A stretch of 64,000 bases of DNA, from positions 2,294,001 to 2,358,000 of the forward strand of contig NZ_CP102950.1 in the NCBI RefSeq assembly GCF_024741795.1. The letters are read 5' to 3'. The notes beneath the pieces are model-generated. The model had not been told where the DNA came from and ran no database searches. It worked only from the letters and a program-made list of their open reading frames with translations. The position numbers and the translations under genes were made by a program. Source of the stretch: Arthrobacter sp. CJ23 (GTDB taxonomy: Bacteria; Actinomycetota; Actinomycetes; Actinomycetales; Micrococcaceae). This document shows, piece after piece, positions 8,528 through 16,464 of the stretch (its first letter is position 1; each line of letters begins with the position of its first letter).

Positions 8528-10006
8528 ATGACCATCACCTCCACCGAGAAGCCCGGTACCCCCGTAGTCGCCATTAACGACATCGGTACCGCTGAGGACT
8601 TCCTCGCAGCTGTCGACGCCACCATCAAGTACTTCAACGACGGAGACCTCGTCGAAGGTACCGTCGTCAAGGTCGACCGCGACGAAGTTCTGCTCGACAT
8701 CGGTTACAAGACCGAAGGTGTCATCCCTTCCCGCGAGCTTTCCATCAAGCACGACGTAGACCCCGGTGACGTTGTCGCTGTTGGCGATCTCGTCGAAGCC
8801 CTGGTTCTCACCAAGGAAGACAAAGAAGGCCGCCTGATCCTGTCCAAGAAGCGTGCTCAGTACGAGCGTGCCTGGGGCGACATCGAGAAGGTCAAGGAAG
8901 AAGACGGCGTCGTTACCGGTACCGTCATCGAGGTTGTCAAGGGTGGTCTTATCCTCGACATCGGTCTGCGCGGCTTCCTGCCCGCGTCCCTCGTCGAGAT
9001 GCGCCGCGTCCGCGACCTGGCTCCGTACATCGGTCAGCAGATCGAAGCCAAGATCATCGAGCTGGACAAGAACCGCAACAACGTTGTTCTGTCCCGCCGT
9101 GCATGGCTCGAGCAGACCCAGTCCGAGGTCCGCTCCACGTTCCTCAACAAGCTGGAAAAGGGCCAGGTCCGTCCCGGCGTTGTTTCCTCCATCGTCAACT
9201 TCGGTGCATTCGTGGACCTGGGCGGCGTAGACGGCCTCGTTCACGTTTCCGAGCTGTCCTGGAAGCACATCGACCACCCGTCCGAGGTTGTCGAAGTTGG
9301 CCAGGAAGTCACCGTCGAGGTTCTCGAGGTCGACCTGGACCGCGAGCGCGTTTCCCTGTCGCTCAAGGCCACGCAGGAAGACCCGTGGCAGACCTTCGCC
9401 CGCACCCACGCCCTCGGCCAGGTTGTTCCGGGTAAGGTCACCAAGCTGGTTCCGTTCGGTGCGTTCGTTCGCGTCGAAGACGGCATCGAAGGCCTCGTGC
9501 ACATCTCCGAGCTGGCTGTCCGCCACGTGGAGCTGGCCGAGCAGGTTGTCTCCGTTGGCGACGAACTGTTCGTCAAGGTCATCGACATCGACCTCGAGCG
9601 CCGCCGCATCTCCCTCTCCCTCAAGCAGGCCAACGAGGGCGTTGACGCCGACAGCACCGAGTTCGACCCGGCTCTGTACGGCATGGCCGCTGAGTACGAC
9701 GAAGAGGGCAACTACAAGTACCCCGAGGGCTTCGACCCCGAGTCGAACGAATGGCTCGAGGGTTACGAGACCCAGCGCGCAGCTTGGGAGCAGCAGTACG
9801 CTGACGCCCAGACCCGCTGGGAAGCCCACAAGAAGCAGGTTGCCCAGCACGCTGCCGACGACGCTGCTGCTGCAACGTCCGGTGAGAGCGACTCCGGCAC
9901 CACCAGCTACTCCTCTGAGCCGGCTGCTTCGGAGGCTACCTCCGGTGGCACCCTGGCATCCGACGAGGCCCTCGCCGCTCTGCGCGAGAAGCTGACCGGC
10001 AACTAA
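8528..10006 (+). CDS. rpsA: 30S ribosomal protein S1
   Basis: A 492-residue protein that binds mRNA on the small ribosomal subunit. It has four S1 RNA-binding repeats, at about residues 35-105, 120-190, 205-280 and 290-365. They are marked by GTVVKVDRDEVLLDIGYKTEG, GTVIEVVKGGLILDIGLRG, GVVSSIVNFGAFVDLGGVDG and GKVTKLVPFGAFVRVEDGIEG. This is the shorter actinobacterial form; the proteobacterial protein has six repeats. An acidic Ala/Ser-rich tail ends the protein. GGAG lies ten bases before the ATG. The gene is monocistronic, between its own promoter and a strong terminator. Confidence 0.97.
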   Translation: MTITSTEKPGTPVVAINDIGTAEDFLAAVDATIKYFNDGDLVEGTVVKVDRDEVLLDIGYKTEGVIPSRELSIKHDVDPGDVVAVGDLVEALVLTKEDKEGRLILSKKRAQYERAWGDIEKVKEEDGVVTGTVIEVVKGGLILDIGLRGFLPASLVEMRRVRDLAPYIGQQIEAKIIELDKNRNNVVLSRRAWLEQTQSEVRSTFLNKLEKGQVRPGVVSSIVNFGAFVDLGGVDGLVHVSELSWKHIDHPSEVVEVGQEVTVEVLEVDLDRERVSLSLKATQEDPWQTFARTHALGQVVPGKVTKLVPFGAFVRVEDGIEGLVHISELAVRHVELAEQVVSVGDELFVKVIDIDLERRRISLSLKQANEGVDADSTEFDPALYGMAAEYDEEGNYKYPEGFDPESNEWLEGYETQRAAWEQQYADAQTRWEAHKKQVAQHAADDAAAATSGESDSGTTSYSSEPAASEATSGGTLASDEALAALREKLTGN

Positions 10007-10046
10007 TTCCGCCTTTCCCTTCACCGGGAACAGCTGAATAGCCACG

Positions 10047-10079
10047 AAAGGACCCCCGCCGCTTGGCGGGGGTCCTTTT
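10047..10079 (+). terminator. Strong rpsA terminator
   Basis: A perfect 14-bp stem, AAAGGACCCCCGCC (10047-10060) with GGCGGGGGTCCTTT (10065-10078) around a GCTT loop, ends in TTTT. The A-tract on the left arm means it can also stop transcripts arriving from the minus strand. Confidence 0.92.
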
Positions 10080-10141
10080 GCGTGCAGGCTGTGCCCGACG
10101 GCGGCGGGAGTCCTTGCGGCAGCAAGCAGCTGGCGCCAGGA

Positions 10142-11560
10142 TCAGCCGCGGCCGTCGCCGTGGCCGGGGTCGATGTTCGGGTTGAGGTGGAAGAAATTCG
10201 TCGGGTCGTACTGCTTTTTGGCGGCGGCAAGCCGCTGCCAGTTCGCTCCCCAGCCGCGCCTGCTCACCTCCGGCCCGGTGTCAGCTTCGACGTTGAGGTA
10301 ACTGCCGCCCGGCACGTACGCGTCCAGGGCCTGGGCGGTGCGTTTCGTCCACTCGATCATGGCCTGGTCGTCCACGGAGTTGTCCCACGAGGTGGGCAAG
10401 TCGTAGGCGAACTGCGCAGTCCTGTGCGCGAAGGCTGTGGCGGAACCATCCACGTCACTGATTGCTCCACCCAAGTGGTGGAAATCGATCTCCAGGGCAG
10501 GGTGGGGTGCGTTGGCGAAGGCCTCCACCGAAAGCTCGATGGCGGCCCGTGGCAATGTTTCCATCAGGCCCGTCTTCATGTAGTAGCGGCGGCCCCACGG
10601 ATATTCGTCGTCCGACATGGACTGCATGAACAGGAACGGCCGCGGGCCGCTGAGGTCCACCGCCGGTGGCCCGTAGTCGCGCAGGGGCAGCACGGCCGAC
10701 AAGCCGTCAGGAATGTCCCCGCACCACATGCCGGCCAGGCCGACGGCGGGCGCTCCATGCATCGCCGCCGGGTACGGATCGCTCCGGGGGACGTTGAACA
10801 GGAAGATCAGTGAGGTCAGTTCGCGGGGCGCGTCTGCAGCGTAATCCAAGTAGCGCTCAAATACCTCGTGGACCTGCTCAAGAGGCCAGGCAAGCAGCAG
10901 GGCGAGCACGTCCTGGCGTACCTCCTGGGCCTGGAACTCGAAGCCCGTGACAATGCCGAAGTTGCCGCCGCCTCCGCGCAGCGCCCAGAACAGCCCGGCG
11001 TTCTCATCTGCTGATGTGTGCAGGAGGCGGCCCTCTGCGGTCACCACGTCGGCGGAAAGCAGATGGTCGATCGTCAGCCCGTACCGGCGCATGAGCAGCC
11101 CGACGCCGCCGCCGAGGGCAAGGCCTCCGATGCCCGTATGCGAGACGACTCCCGCCGGAACAGCGAGACCGAATTCCTGGGTGCGCCGGTCGATCTCCCC
11201 GAGAAGGCAGCCGCCTCCCACCCGGACCCTCCGGGAGGCAGGGTCGACGCTGATGTCCTTCAGTCCCGCCAGTGAGATAACCATCCCGCCGTCGCTGGTG
11301 CCGAAGCCGGGCAGGCTGTGACCGCCGCAGCGTACCGCCGCCTCAAGCTGGTGCTCGCGCGCGAAGCGGACCGCGGTCTGGACTTCCGCTGCGTCCGTGC
11401 AGGTGGCGATGAGTGAAGGCCGGCGGTTGATCATCGCGTTCCAGACCCTGCTTTGTGCGGCATAGGGTGCCTCCCCGGGCACTGCGACGGGCAGCCGCAG
11501 GGCCGAACGAAGCCGGGAGATCTGTCGTTCCGTGATCAGGGGATGAACGGCGGCGTCCAT
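10142..11560 (-). CDS. FAD-linked oxidase (berberine bridge enzyme-like)
   Basis: A 472-residue flavoprotein of the PCMH/VAO type. The FAD domain includes AAVRCGGHSLPGFGTSDGG near residue 80, where the His in GGH normally bonds covalently to FAD, followed by GIGGLALGGGVGLLMRRYGL and WALRGGGGNFGIVT. The C-terminal BBE segment (YDPTNFFHLNPNI) is present. The second, cysteinyl flavin link of bicovalent members (Cys in the loop before GIG) is absent: the loop reads VVSHTGIG. The flavin is therefore probably attached through His only. Such enzymes oxidise sugars, alkaloids or polyketides; the substrate is unknown. The start ATG is six bases after TAGCAT. Confidence 0.85.
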   Translation of the reverse strand: MDAAVHPLITERQISRLRSALRLPVAVPGEAPYAAQSRVWNAMINRRPSLIATCTDAAEVQTAVRFAREHQLEAAVRCGGHSLPGFGTSDGGMVISLAGLKDISVDPASRRVRVGGGCLLGEIDRRTQEFGLAVPAGVVSHTGIGGLALGGGVGLLMRRYGLTIDHLLSADVVTAEGRLLHTSADENAGLFWALRGGGGNFGIVTGFEFQAQEVRQDVLALLLAWPLEQVHEVFERYLDYAADAPRELTSLIFLFNVPRSDPYPAAMHGAPAVGLAGMWCGDIPDGLSAVLPLRDYGPPAVDLSGPRPFLFMQSMSDDEYPWGRRYYMKTGLMETLPRAAIELSVEAFANAPHPALEIDFHHLGGAISDVDGSATAFAHRTAQFAYDLPTSWDNSVDDQAMIEWTKRTAQALDAYVPGGSYLNVEADTGPEVSRRGWGANWQRLAAAKKQYDPTNFFHLNPNIDPGHGDGRG

Positions 11561-11572
11561 CCCCTGATGCTA
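11561..11572 (-). promoter_or_regulatory. Leaderless -10 of the FAD oxidase gene
   Basis: On the minus strand, TAGCAT (11572-11567) is six bases before ATG 11560. Its TAG is also the stop codon of the upstream GNAT gene. Confidence 0.5.
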
Positions 11573-12133
11573 TTCCTGCGACATGCCGGCGGGAAGACCG
11601 GCCTGACGACGTACCGGAGGTTGCAGGAGTCCAAGGCGTGCGCGGACTGAGCCGGGCTGCTCGGAAAGTGCGGCGCCGGCCGAGCGCAGCAGCGCCTGGG
11701 CCGCCCGATTGGCGGGAGTCGTAGCCGCTTCCAGCACGGTGGCACCGGCGGATGCGGCCTCGGCGGCCACGAGCTTGAGGGCCAGGCCGCCGAAGCCTTG
11801 GCTCCGGAAACTCCGGCCCAGCCAGATGCCGGTTTCCACGGCACCGGGTCCCGTGCGCTTCAGCCTGATGGAACCGGCGATCCTTCCCCCGGTCACGATG
11901 GCCCAGCTCTTCTCCTGCGATGTGCCGTCGAGGCCGGCCATGGCGTCCCGGTGGTACTTCCGGAACCATTCGATCCGTTCCGCATTCCAGCCGGCGCCCA
12001 ACGGCGGCGTGACCTCGTCCGGGTCCGCGTCCCCGAGCGCGAGGTCGAGCAGCCGTTCCAGCACCTCTTCGGTCACGTCAAGCAGTCTGACGTCCAGCCG
12101 CCGGACGTCCGGCGTCGGCTCACCTTGTGACAT
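11570..12133 (-). CDS. GNAT family N-acetyltransferase
   Basis: A 187-residue acetyltransferase of the RimJ/RimL-like type. WAIVTGGRIAGSIRLKR is the central strand, and WLGRSFRSQGFGGLALKLV (about residues 104-122) is the Q/RxxGxG/A acetyl-CoA motif. NRAAQALLRSAGA near 142-154 is the usual late helix. The substrate amine is unknown. Its first 14 bp overlap the end of the upstream IMPACT gene, so the two are co-transcribed. The last 20 residues are Arg/Pro-rich and poorly conserved-looking. Confidence 0.82.
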   Translation of the reverse strand: MSQGEPTPDVRRLDVRLLDVTEEVLERLLDLALGDADPDEVTPPLGAGWNAERIEWFRKYHRDAMAGLDGTSQEKSWAIVTGGRIAGSIRLKRTGPGAVETGIWLGRSFRSQGFGGLALKLVAAEAASAGATVLEAATTPANRAAQALLRSAGAALSEQPGSVRARLGLLQPPVRRQAGLPAGMSQE

Positions 12134-12806
12134 CGATCCACTCCGTTCCCTCCGGCTGGAGCACGGCGGCCCCGGCGGTCAGCGACGCAAGCCGGGCACC
12201 GGCGTCGTCGATTGCTGCGGGCTCGTCCGGAAGCGCCAGCCGCAGGACCGTCTCACTGGGCCCATAGCCGGTTTCCGCCATGACATATCCGGCGGAGCGG
12301 AGCTCGTTCTCGAGCCGTCCGGCGGCGGCATGCGGAACGCTGACGGCGCACAGCCGCAGGCGGCGGCGTTGAACCAACGGTGCGGCATCAAGCGCCGTCG
12401 AAACCGACTCCGAATAGGCCCGGACCAGCCCGCCCGCACCGAGCAGGATCCCGCCGAAATAGCGCACGACGACGGCACTGATGTCGCTGAGGTCCGTCAC
12501 CGCGGGCTGTGTCTCGCGCTTGATGAGCGCCTCCAGCATGGGGATGCCGGCGGTGCCGGACGGTTCGCCGTCGTCGCTGGAGCGCTGGACCATGCGGTCG
12601 GGGCCGATCACGAAGGCGGAGCAGTGGTGGCGGGCATCGTGGAATTCCCGGCGGAGGTCCGCGACGAGGGCCCTGGCCGCGTTTTCGTCGCCGCAGCGCC
12701 GCAGCACGGTGATGAAGCGGGAACGCTTGATCTCCAGCTCATGGCGGAAGTCAGGGCCCGCAGCCAGCGTCGTATACGCCGTTGCCCGGCTCACTTGTTC
12801 TTGCAC
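12120..12806 (-). CDS. YigZ/IMPACT family protein
   Basis: A 228-residue member of the IMPACT family, whose eukaryotic relatives modulate Gcn2 signalling. Bacterial YigZ function is unsettled. The signature DDGEPSGTAGIPMLEAL (about residues 77-93) and VVVRYFGGILLGAGGLVRAY (about 111-130) are both intact. A small C-terminal ferredoxin-like domain (DUF1949 type) follows. GTG 12806 is chosen because it sits six bases after a -10 hexamer. Divergent from coaE, with two copies of a repeat between them. Confidence 0.9.
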   Translation of the reverse strand: MQEQVSRATAYTTLAAGPDFRHELEIKRSRFITVLRRCGDENAARALVADLRREFHDARHHCSAFVIGPDRMVQRSSDDGEPSGTAGIPMLEALIKRETQPAVTDLSDISAVVVRYFGGILLGAGGLVRAYSESVSTALDAAPLVQRRRLRLCAVSVPHAAAGRLENELRSAGYVMAETGYGPSETVLRLALPDEPAAIDDAGARLASLTAGAAVLQPEGTEWIDVTR

Positions 12807-12818
12807 CGCCCCAGTCTA
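12807..12818 (-). promoter_or_regulatory. Leaderless -10 of the IMPACT gene
   Basis: On the minus strand, TAGACT (12818-12813) is six bases before the GTG at 12806. No Shine-Dalgarno sequence is present. Confidence 0.5.
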
Positions 12819-12828
12819 GTGCTGGCAT

Positions 12829-12884
12829 GGGCCCACGCTGCCAGGGTTCCCTGAGCGAGCGCAGCGAGTTCGTGGGGCGGTGGG
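12829..12884. repeat. Intergenic repeat, copy 1
   Basis: This 56-bp unit begins with GGGCCCACGCTGCCAGGG and continues through TTCCCTGAGCGAGCGC. Its first 40 bases are identical to those of the unit starting at 12885. A related, inverted copy lies at 58329-58390. It is non-coding and sits between divergent genes. Confidence 0.8.
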
Positions 12885-12943
12885 GGGCCCACGCTGCCAG
12901 GGTTCCCTGAGCGAGCGCAGCGAGGTCAGGGAGGCAGTGGGGA
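12885..12943. repeat. Intergenic repeat, copy 2
   Basis: A direct repeat of 12829-12868 (40/40 identical) at a 56-bp period. Its 3' part, GGTCAGGGAGGCAGTGGGGA, matches the beginning of the inverted copy at 58329 better than copy 1 does. The coaE -10 hexamer starts two bases after it ends. Confidence 0.8.
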
Positions 12944-12944
12944 T

Positions 12945-12956
12945 TAGTCTGGAGGG
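12945..12956 (+). promoter_or_regulatory. Leaderless -10 of coaE
   Basis: TAGTCT (12945-12950) is six bases before GTG 12957. The intervening GGAGGG is too close to the start codon (one base) to act as a normal ribosome binding site. Confidence 0.5.
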
Positions 12957-14207
12957 GTGCTGAAGATCGGACTGACGGGCGGCATCGCCTCGGGGAAATC
13001 GCTGGTGGCGTCAACATTGAAGGAACTCGGGGCCGTGCTCATCGACGCCGACGTCATCGCGCGGGAGGTCGTCGAGCCGGGAACCCCGGGTCTCGCCCGT
13101 GTGGTGGAGGCCTTCGGCACGGAGATTCTCGACGCCGACGGGCGGCTCGACCGGCCGGCACTCGGCGCGATCGTCTTCAAGGATCCGGAGCGGCGGGAGG
13201 TCCTCAACGGCATCATCCACCCCCTGGTGCGGGAGCGCGCCGCCGCGATACTCTCCGCCGCGGCCCCCGGCGATGTGGTTGTCCAGGACATACCGCTCCT
13301 CGTCGAAACCGGCCAGGGCAGCAGCTTCCACCTGGTGCTGGTGGTCGACGCCCCGGACGAGGTCCGGGTCCGGCGCATGGTGGAGCATCGGGGCATGACC
13401 CCGGACGAGGCCGCGTCCCGCATGGCCGCCCAGGCCACCCGCGCCGAGCGCTTGGCTGCCGCGGACGTGATCCTGGACAATTCGGGCAGCGTGGAGGAGA
13501 TCCGCGCGCGCGTGCAGGAGCTGTGGGAACAGCGGCTGCTCCCGTTCGCCCGGAACCTGGTGGAGCCGCGCACGGCGCCACGGTCCGGCGGACCGCTCAT
13601 CGTCCCTGCTGATCCGGACTGGCCGGCCCAGGCCGGGCGGCTGATCGAGCGGATCCGGAAGTCCTCCTCGGAAGTGCACGGCGTGGAACACATCGGCTCC
13701 ACCTCGGTGCCCGGCCTGGACGCGAAGGACGTCCTCGACCTGCAGGTGGCCGTCTCCTCGCTGGCGGCTGCAGACCGGATTGCCGGGGAACTGGCCGAGG
13801 CAGGATTCCCCGTGAAAGCCGGGGCCGTCCGGGACACCCCCACGCCGCCGGACCAGGACCCTTCCGCCTGGCAGAAACGCTTCCACGGCAACGCCGACCC
13901 CGGCCGGGCCGCCAACGTCCACGTCCGCGTGCAGGGCAGCCCGGGCTGGCGCTACGCCTTGCTGTTCCGCGACTGGCTGCGCGGAAACCCGGAGGCAGCG
14001 GCCCGGTACGCGGCCGAGAAGCACCGGCTCGCCGCCCTGCACGCCGGTGACGGCGGGACGGTGCGTTACGCGGAGGCGAAGGAGCCGTGGTTCACCGAGG
14101 TGGCCTGGCCGGAGATGGAGGCGTGGGCCGAGCAGAGCGGCTGGCAGCCGCCGTCGTACGATGAACCGGTGCAAACCCGGACAGTAACTGTCCGGGGGCA
14201 GGGGTAG
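12957..14207 (+). CDS. coaE: Dephospho-CoA kinase fused to a GrpB/UPF0157 domain
   Basis: A 416-residue two-domain protein. Residues 1-195 are dephospho-CoA kinase, the last step of coenzyme A synthesis (phosphorylation of the ribose 3'-OH of dephospho-CoA). They carry the P-loop GLTGGIASGKS at the N-terminus, DADVIAREVV, and the lid region HRGMTPDEAASRMAAQ. Residues about 205-400 are a GrpB/UPF0157 nucleotidyltransferase-like domain (VEHIGSTSVPGLDAKDVLDL, then NVHVRVQGSPGWRYALLFRDWL). This fusion also occurs in mycobacterial CoaE; the role of the second domain is unsettled. The stop codon forms part of the uvrB -10 hexamer, and a palindrome over the uvrB promoter lies in its last 11 codons. 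Confidence 0.94.
   Translation: MLKIGLTGGIASGKSLVASTLKELGAVLIDADVIAREVVEPGTPGLARVVEAFGTEILDADGRLDRPALGAIVFKDPERREVLNGIIHPLVRERAAAILSAAAPGDVVVQDIPLLVETGQGSSFHLVLVVDAPDEVRVRRMVEHRGMTPDEAASRMAAQATRAERLAAADVILDNSGSVEEIRARVQELWEQRLLPFARNLVEPRTAPRSGGPLIVPADPDWPAQAGRLIERIRKSSSEVHGVEHIGSTSVPGLDAKDVLDLQVAVSSLAAADRIAGELAEAGFPVKAGAVRDTPTPPDQDPSAWQKRFHGNADPGRAANVHVRVQGSPGWRYALLFRDWLRGNPEAAARYAAEKHRLAALHAGDGGTVRYAEAKEPWFTEVAWPEMEAWAEQSGWQPPSYDEPVQTRTVTVRGQG
14176..14196. promoter_or_regulatory. Palindromic candidate operator at the uvrB promoter
   Basis: Nine-base arms CCCGGACAG (14176-14184) and CTGTCCGGG (14188-14196) are separated by TAA. The palindrome spans where the -35 of uvrB should lie (the -10 is at 14205). 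It does not match the actinobacterial LexA box. It is inside the coaE reading frame. Confidence 0.45.
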
Positions 14208-14216
14208 ATTTGTTCC
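14205..14216 (+). promoter_or_regulatory. Leaderless -10 of uvrB
   Basis: TAGATT (14205-14210) is six bases before ATG 14217. Its TAG is the coaE stop codon. Confidence 0.5.
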
Positions 14217-16298
14217 ATGAGCCTTGCCCAGGAGATCAACCGTGTCGTCGCGCCCTTCGAGGTCATCAGCGAGTTCCAGCCGGCCGGTGACCAGCCGGCC
14301 GCCATCGCGGAGTTGACCGAACGGATCAACAACGGCGAGAAAGACGTGGTGCTGCTGGGCGCCACCGGTACCGGCAAGAGTGCCACCACGGCCTGGCTGA
14401 TCGAGCAGGTCCAGCGTCCCACCCTGGTGATGGTCCAGAACAAGACCCTCGCGGCGCAGCTCGCCAACGAATTCCGCGAGCTCCTGCCCAACAACGCGGT
14501 GGAATACTTCGTCTCCTACTACGACTACTACCAGCCGGAAGCGTACGTCCCGCAGACGGACACCTTCATTGAGAAGGACTCCTCCGTGAACGAGGAAGTG
14601 GAGCGGCTGCGGCACTCCGCCACCAACGCCCTCCTGACGCGGCGCGACGTGATCGTGGTGGCCACCGTGTCCTGCATCTACGGCCTGGGCACCCCCGAGG
14701 AATACATCGCCGGCATGGTCACGCTCCGCAAGGGCGCGGAAATGAACCGGGACGACCTCCTGCGGAAGTTCGTCTCCATGCAGTACACCCGCAACGACAT
14801 GGACTTCCACCGCGGCACCTTTCGGGTCCGCGGCGATACCGTGGAGATCATTCCCATGTACGAGGAACTTGCCCTGCGCATCGAGTTCTTCGGCGACGAG
14901 ATCGAGAACATCTACACCCTGCATCCCGTCACAGGTGACGTCATCCGCGAGGAAACAGAGATGTATATCTTCCCGGCCTCGCACTATGTCGCCGGCCCCG
15001 AACGCATGGGCCGGGCCATCACGGCCATTGAAACCGAGCTCGCCGAGCGGCTCAACGTCCTGGAGGGCCAGAACAAGCTCGTCGAGGCCCAGCGCCTGCG
15101 CATGCGCACCACGTACGACCTCGAGATGATGCAGCAGATGGGCTTCTGCAACGGCATCGAGAACTACTCCCGGCACATCGATGGCCGTGACGGCGGCACG
15201 GCCCCGCACTGCCTCATCGACTACTTCCCGGATGATTTCCTGCTGGTCATCGACGAATCCCACGTCACGGTCCCGCAGATCGGCGCCATGTACGAGGGCG
15301 ACATGTCCCGCAAGCGGACCTTGGTGGACCACGGCTTCCGGTTGCCGTCGGCCATGGACAACCGGCCGCTGAAGTGGGACGAGTTCCTGGAGCGCGTCGG
15401 GCAGACCGTCTACCTCTCGGCCACGCCCGGCAAGTACGAGCTCGGCAAGGCCGATGGCTACGTGCAGCAGATCATCCGCCCCACCGGCCTGATCGACCCC
15501 GAGGTCATCGTCAAGCCCACCAAGGGGCAGATCGACGATCTCCTCGGCGAGATCCGGCTCCGCACCGAACGCGATGAACGCGTCCTGGTCACCACGCTCA
15601 CCAAGCGCATGGCCGAAGACCTCACCGACTACCTGTTGGGCCACGGCATCAAGGTCCAGTACCTGCACTCGGATGTGGACACCCTGCGCCGGGTGGAGCT
15701 CCTGCGCGAACTGCGCATGGGCAGCTTCGACGTCCTCGTGGGCATCAACCTCCTCCGCGAAGGCCTGGACCTTCCCGAAGTCTCGCTGGTCAGCATCCTC
15801 GACGCCGACAAGGAAGGCTTCCTCCGTTCGGCAACCTCGCTCATCCAGACCATCGGCCGTGCCGCCCGCAACGTCTCCGGCCAGGTGCACATGTACGCGG
15901 ACCGCATCACGGACTCCATGGCCAAGGCGATCGACGAAACCAACCGGCGCCGCGAAATCCAGGTGCAGTACAACACGGACAACGGCATCGACCCCCAGCC
16001 GCTGCGCAAGAAGATCGCGGACATCACGGACCAGCTGGCCCGGGAGGACGCCGACACCAAGGAACTCCTGGCAGCCACGGGCAAGGGCCGCGGCAAGGGC
16101 AAGTCCGCGGTGACCGTCCGCGCCGACGGCCTCGCCGCCGCGCCGGCCGAAGACCTGGTGGGGCTGATCGAGCAGCTAACGGAGCAGATGCACGCCGCGG
16201 CGGCCGAACTGCAGTTCGAGATCGCGGCCAGGATCCGCGATGAGGTGGGCGAACTGAAACGCGAACTGCGGCAGATGCAGTCGGCCGGGCACGCCTAG
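14217..16298 (+). CDS. uvrB: Excinuclease ABC subunit B
   Basis: A 693-residue damage-verifying helicase of nucleotide excision repair. It receives DNA from UvrA and recruits UvrC. Visible elements are Walker [14 protein letters not shown] near residue 45, the beta-hairpin region [20 protein letters not shown] (about 101-120) that locks the DNA strands, Walker B VIDESHV near 344, helicase motifs V/VI ([24 protein letters not shown]) and the C-terminal UVR motif ([19 protein letters not shown]) for UvrC contact. Length is normal for the family. uvrA and uvrC are at 26 and 30 kb. Confidence 0.98.
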   Translation: MSLAQEINRVVAPFEVISEFQPAGDQPAAIAELTERINNGEKDVVLLGATGTGKSATTAWLIEQVQRPTLVMVQNKTLAAQLANEFRELLPNNAVEYFVSYYDYYQPEAYVPQTDTFIEKDSSVNEEVERLRHSATNALLTRRDVIVVATVSCIYGLGTPEEYIAGMVTLRKGAEMNRDDLLRKFVSMQYTRNDMDFHRGTFRVRGDTVEIIPMYEELALRIEFFGDEIENIYTLHPVTGDVIREETEMYIFPASHYVAGPERMGRAITAIETELAERLNVLEGQNKLVEAQRLRMRTTYDLEMMQQMGFCNGIENYSRHIDGRDGGTAPHCLIDYFPDDFLLVIDESHVTVPQIGAMYEGDMSRKRTLVDHGFRLPSAMDNRPLKWDEFLERVGQTVYLSATPGKYELGKADGYVQQIIRPTGLIDPEVIVKPTKGQIDDLLGEIRLRTERDERVLVTTLTKRMAEDLTDYLLGHGIKVQYLHSDVDTLRRVELLRELRMGSFDVLVGINLLREGLDLPEVSLVSILDADKEGFLRSATSLIQTIGRAARNVSGQVHMYADRITDSMAKAIDETNRRREIQVQYNTDNGIDPQPLRKKIADITDQLAREDADTKELLAATGKGRGKGKSAVTVRADGLAAAPAEDLVGLIEQLTEQMHAAAAELQFEIAARIRDEVGELKRELRQMQSAGHA

Positions 16299-16433
16299 GG
16301 TAAAGTTGAGGTCACGTAGGGGAGTATCCCAAGCGCTACGTCCGTCAACACGCAAGGCACAGACGCCTCGCCGGGCCTAGCGGGCAGCCGATTCAAGCAC
16401 AAAGTGCGCAGGCCTGCCGGAGAGACTTACACC
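16299..16433 (+). ncRNA. yybP-ykoY-type manganese riboswitch upstream of terC
   Basis: The 5' UTR of the TerC gene shows the hallmarks of the yybP-ykoY (Mn2+-sensing) class. A hairpin closed by ACGTAG (16314-16319) and CTACGT (16336-16341) carries the conserved loop GGGGAGTATCCC (16319-16330). The distal conserved loop CCGGAGAGACTTAC lies at 16417-16430. The basal stem pairs GGT-AAGT (16299-16306) with ACTT-ACC (16425-16433). TerC/Alx genes are classic targets of this riboswitch; Mn2+ binding is expected to raise expression. The upstream TAGGGT (16296-16301) or TAAAGT (16301-16306) may be its -10. Confidence 0.78.
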
Positions 16434-16464
16434 AATTCCGTGCACCCTGCGAAAGGCCTCTTCC

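Noticed and set aside
8186..10045. A 619-codon minus-strand frame antisense to rpsA
   Set aside because: It mirrors the highly biased rpsA codons and has no independent signal.
13011..15890. A 959-codon minus-strand frame antisense to coaE and uvrB
   Set aside because: Same shadow effect; both plus-strand genes carry complete motifs.
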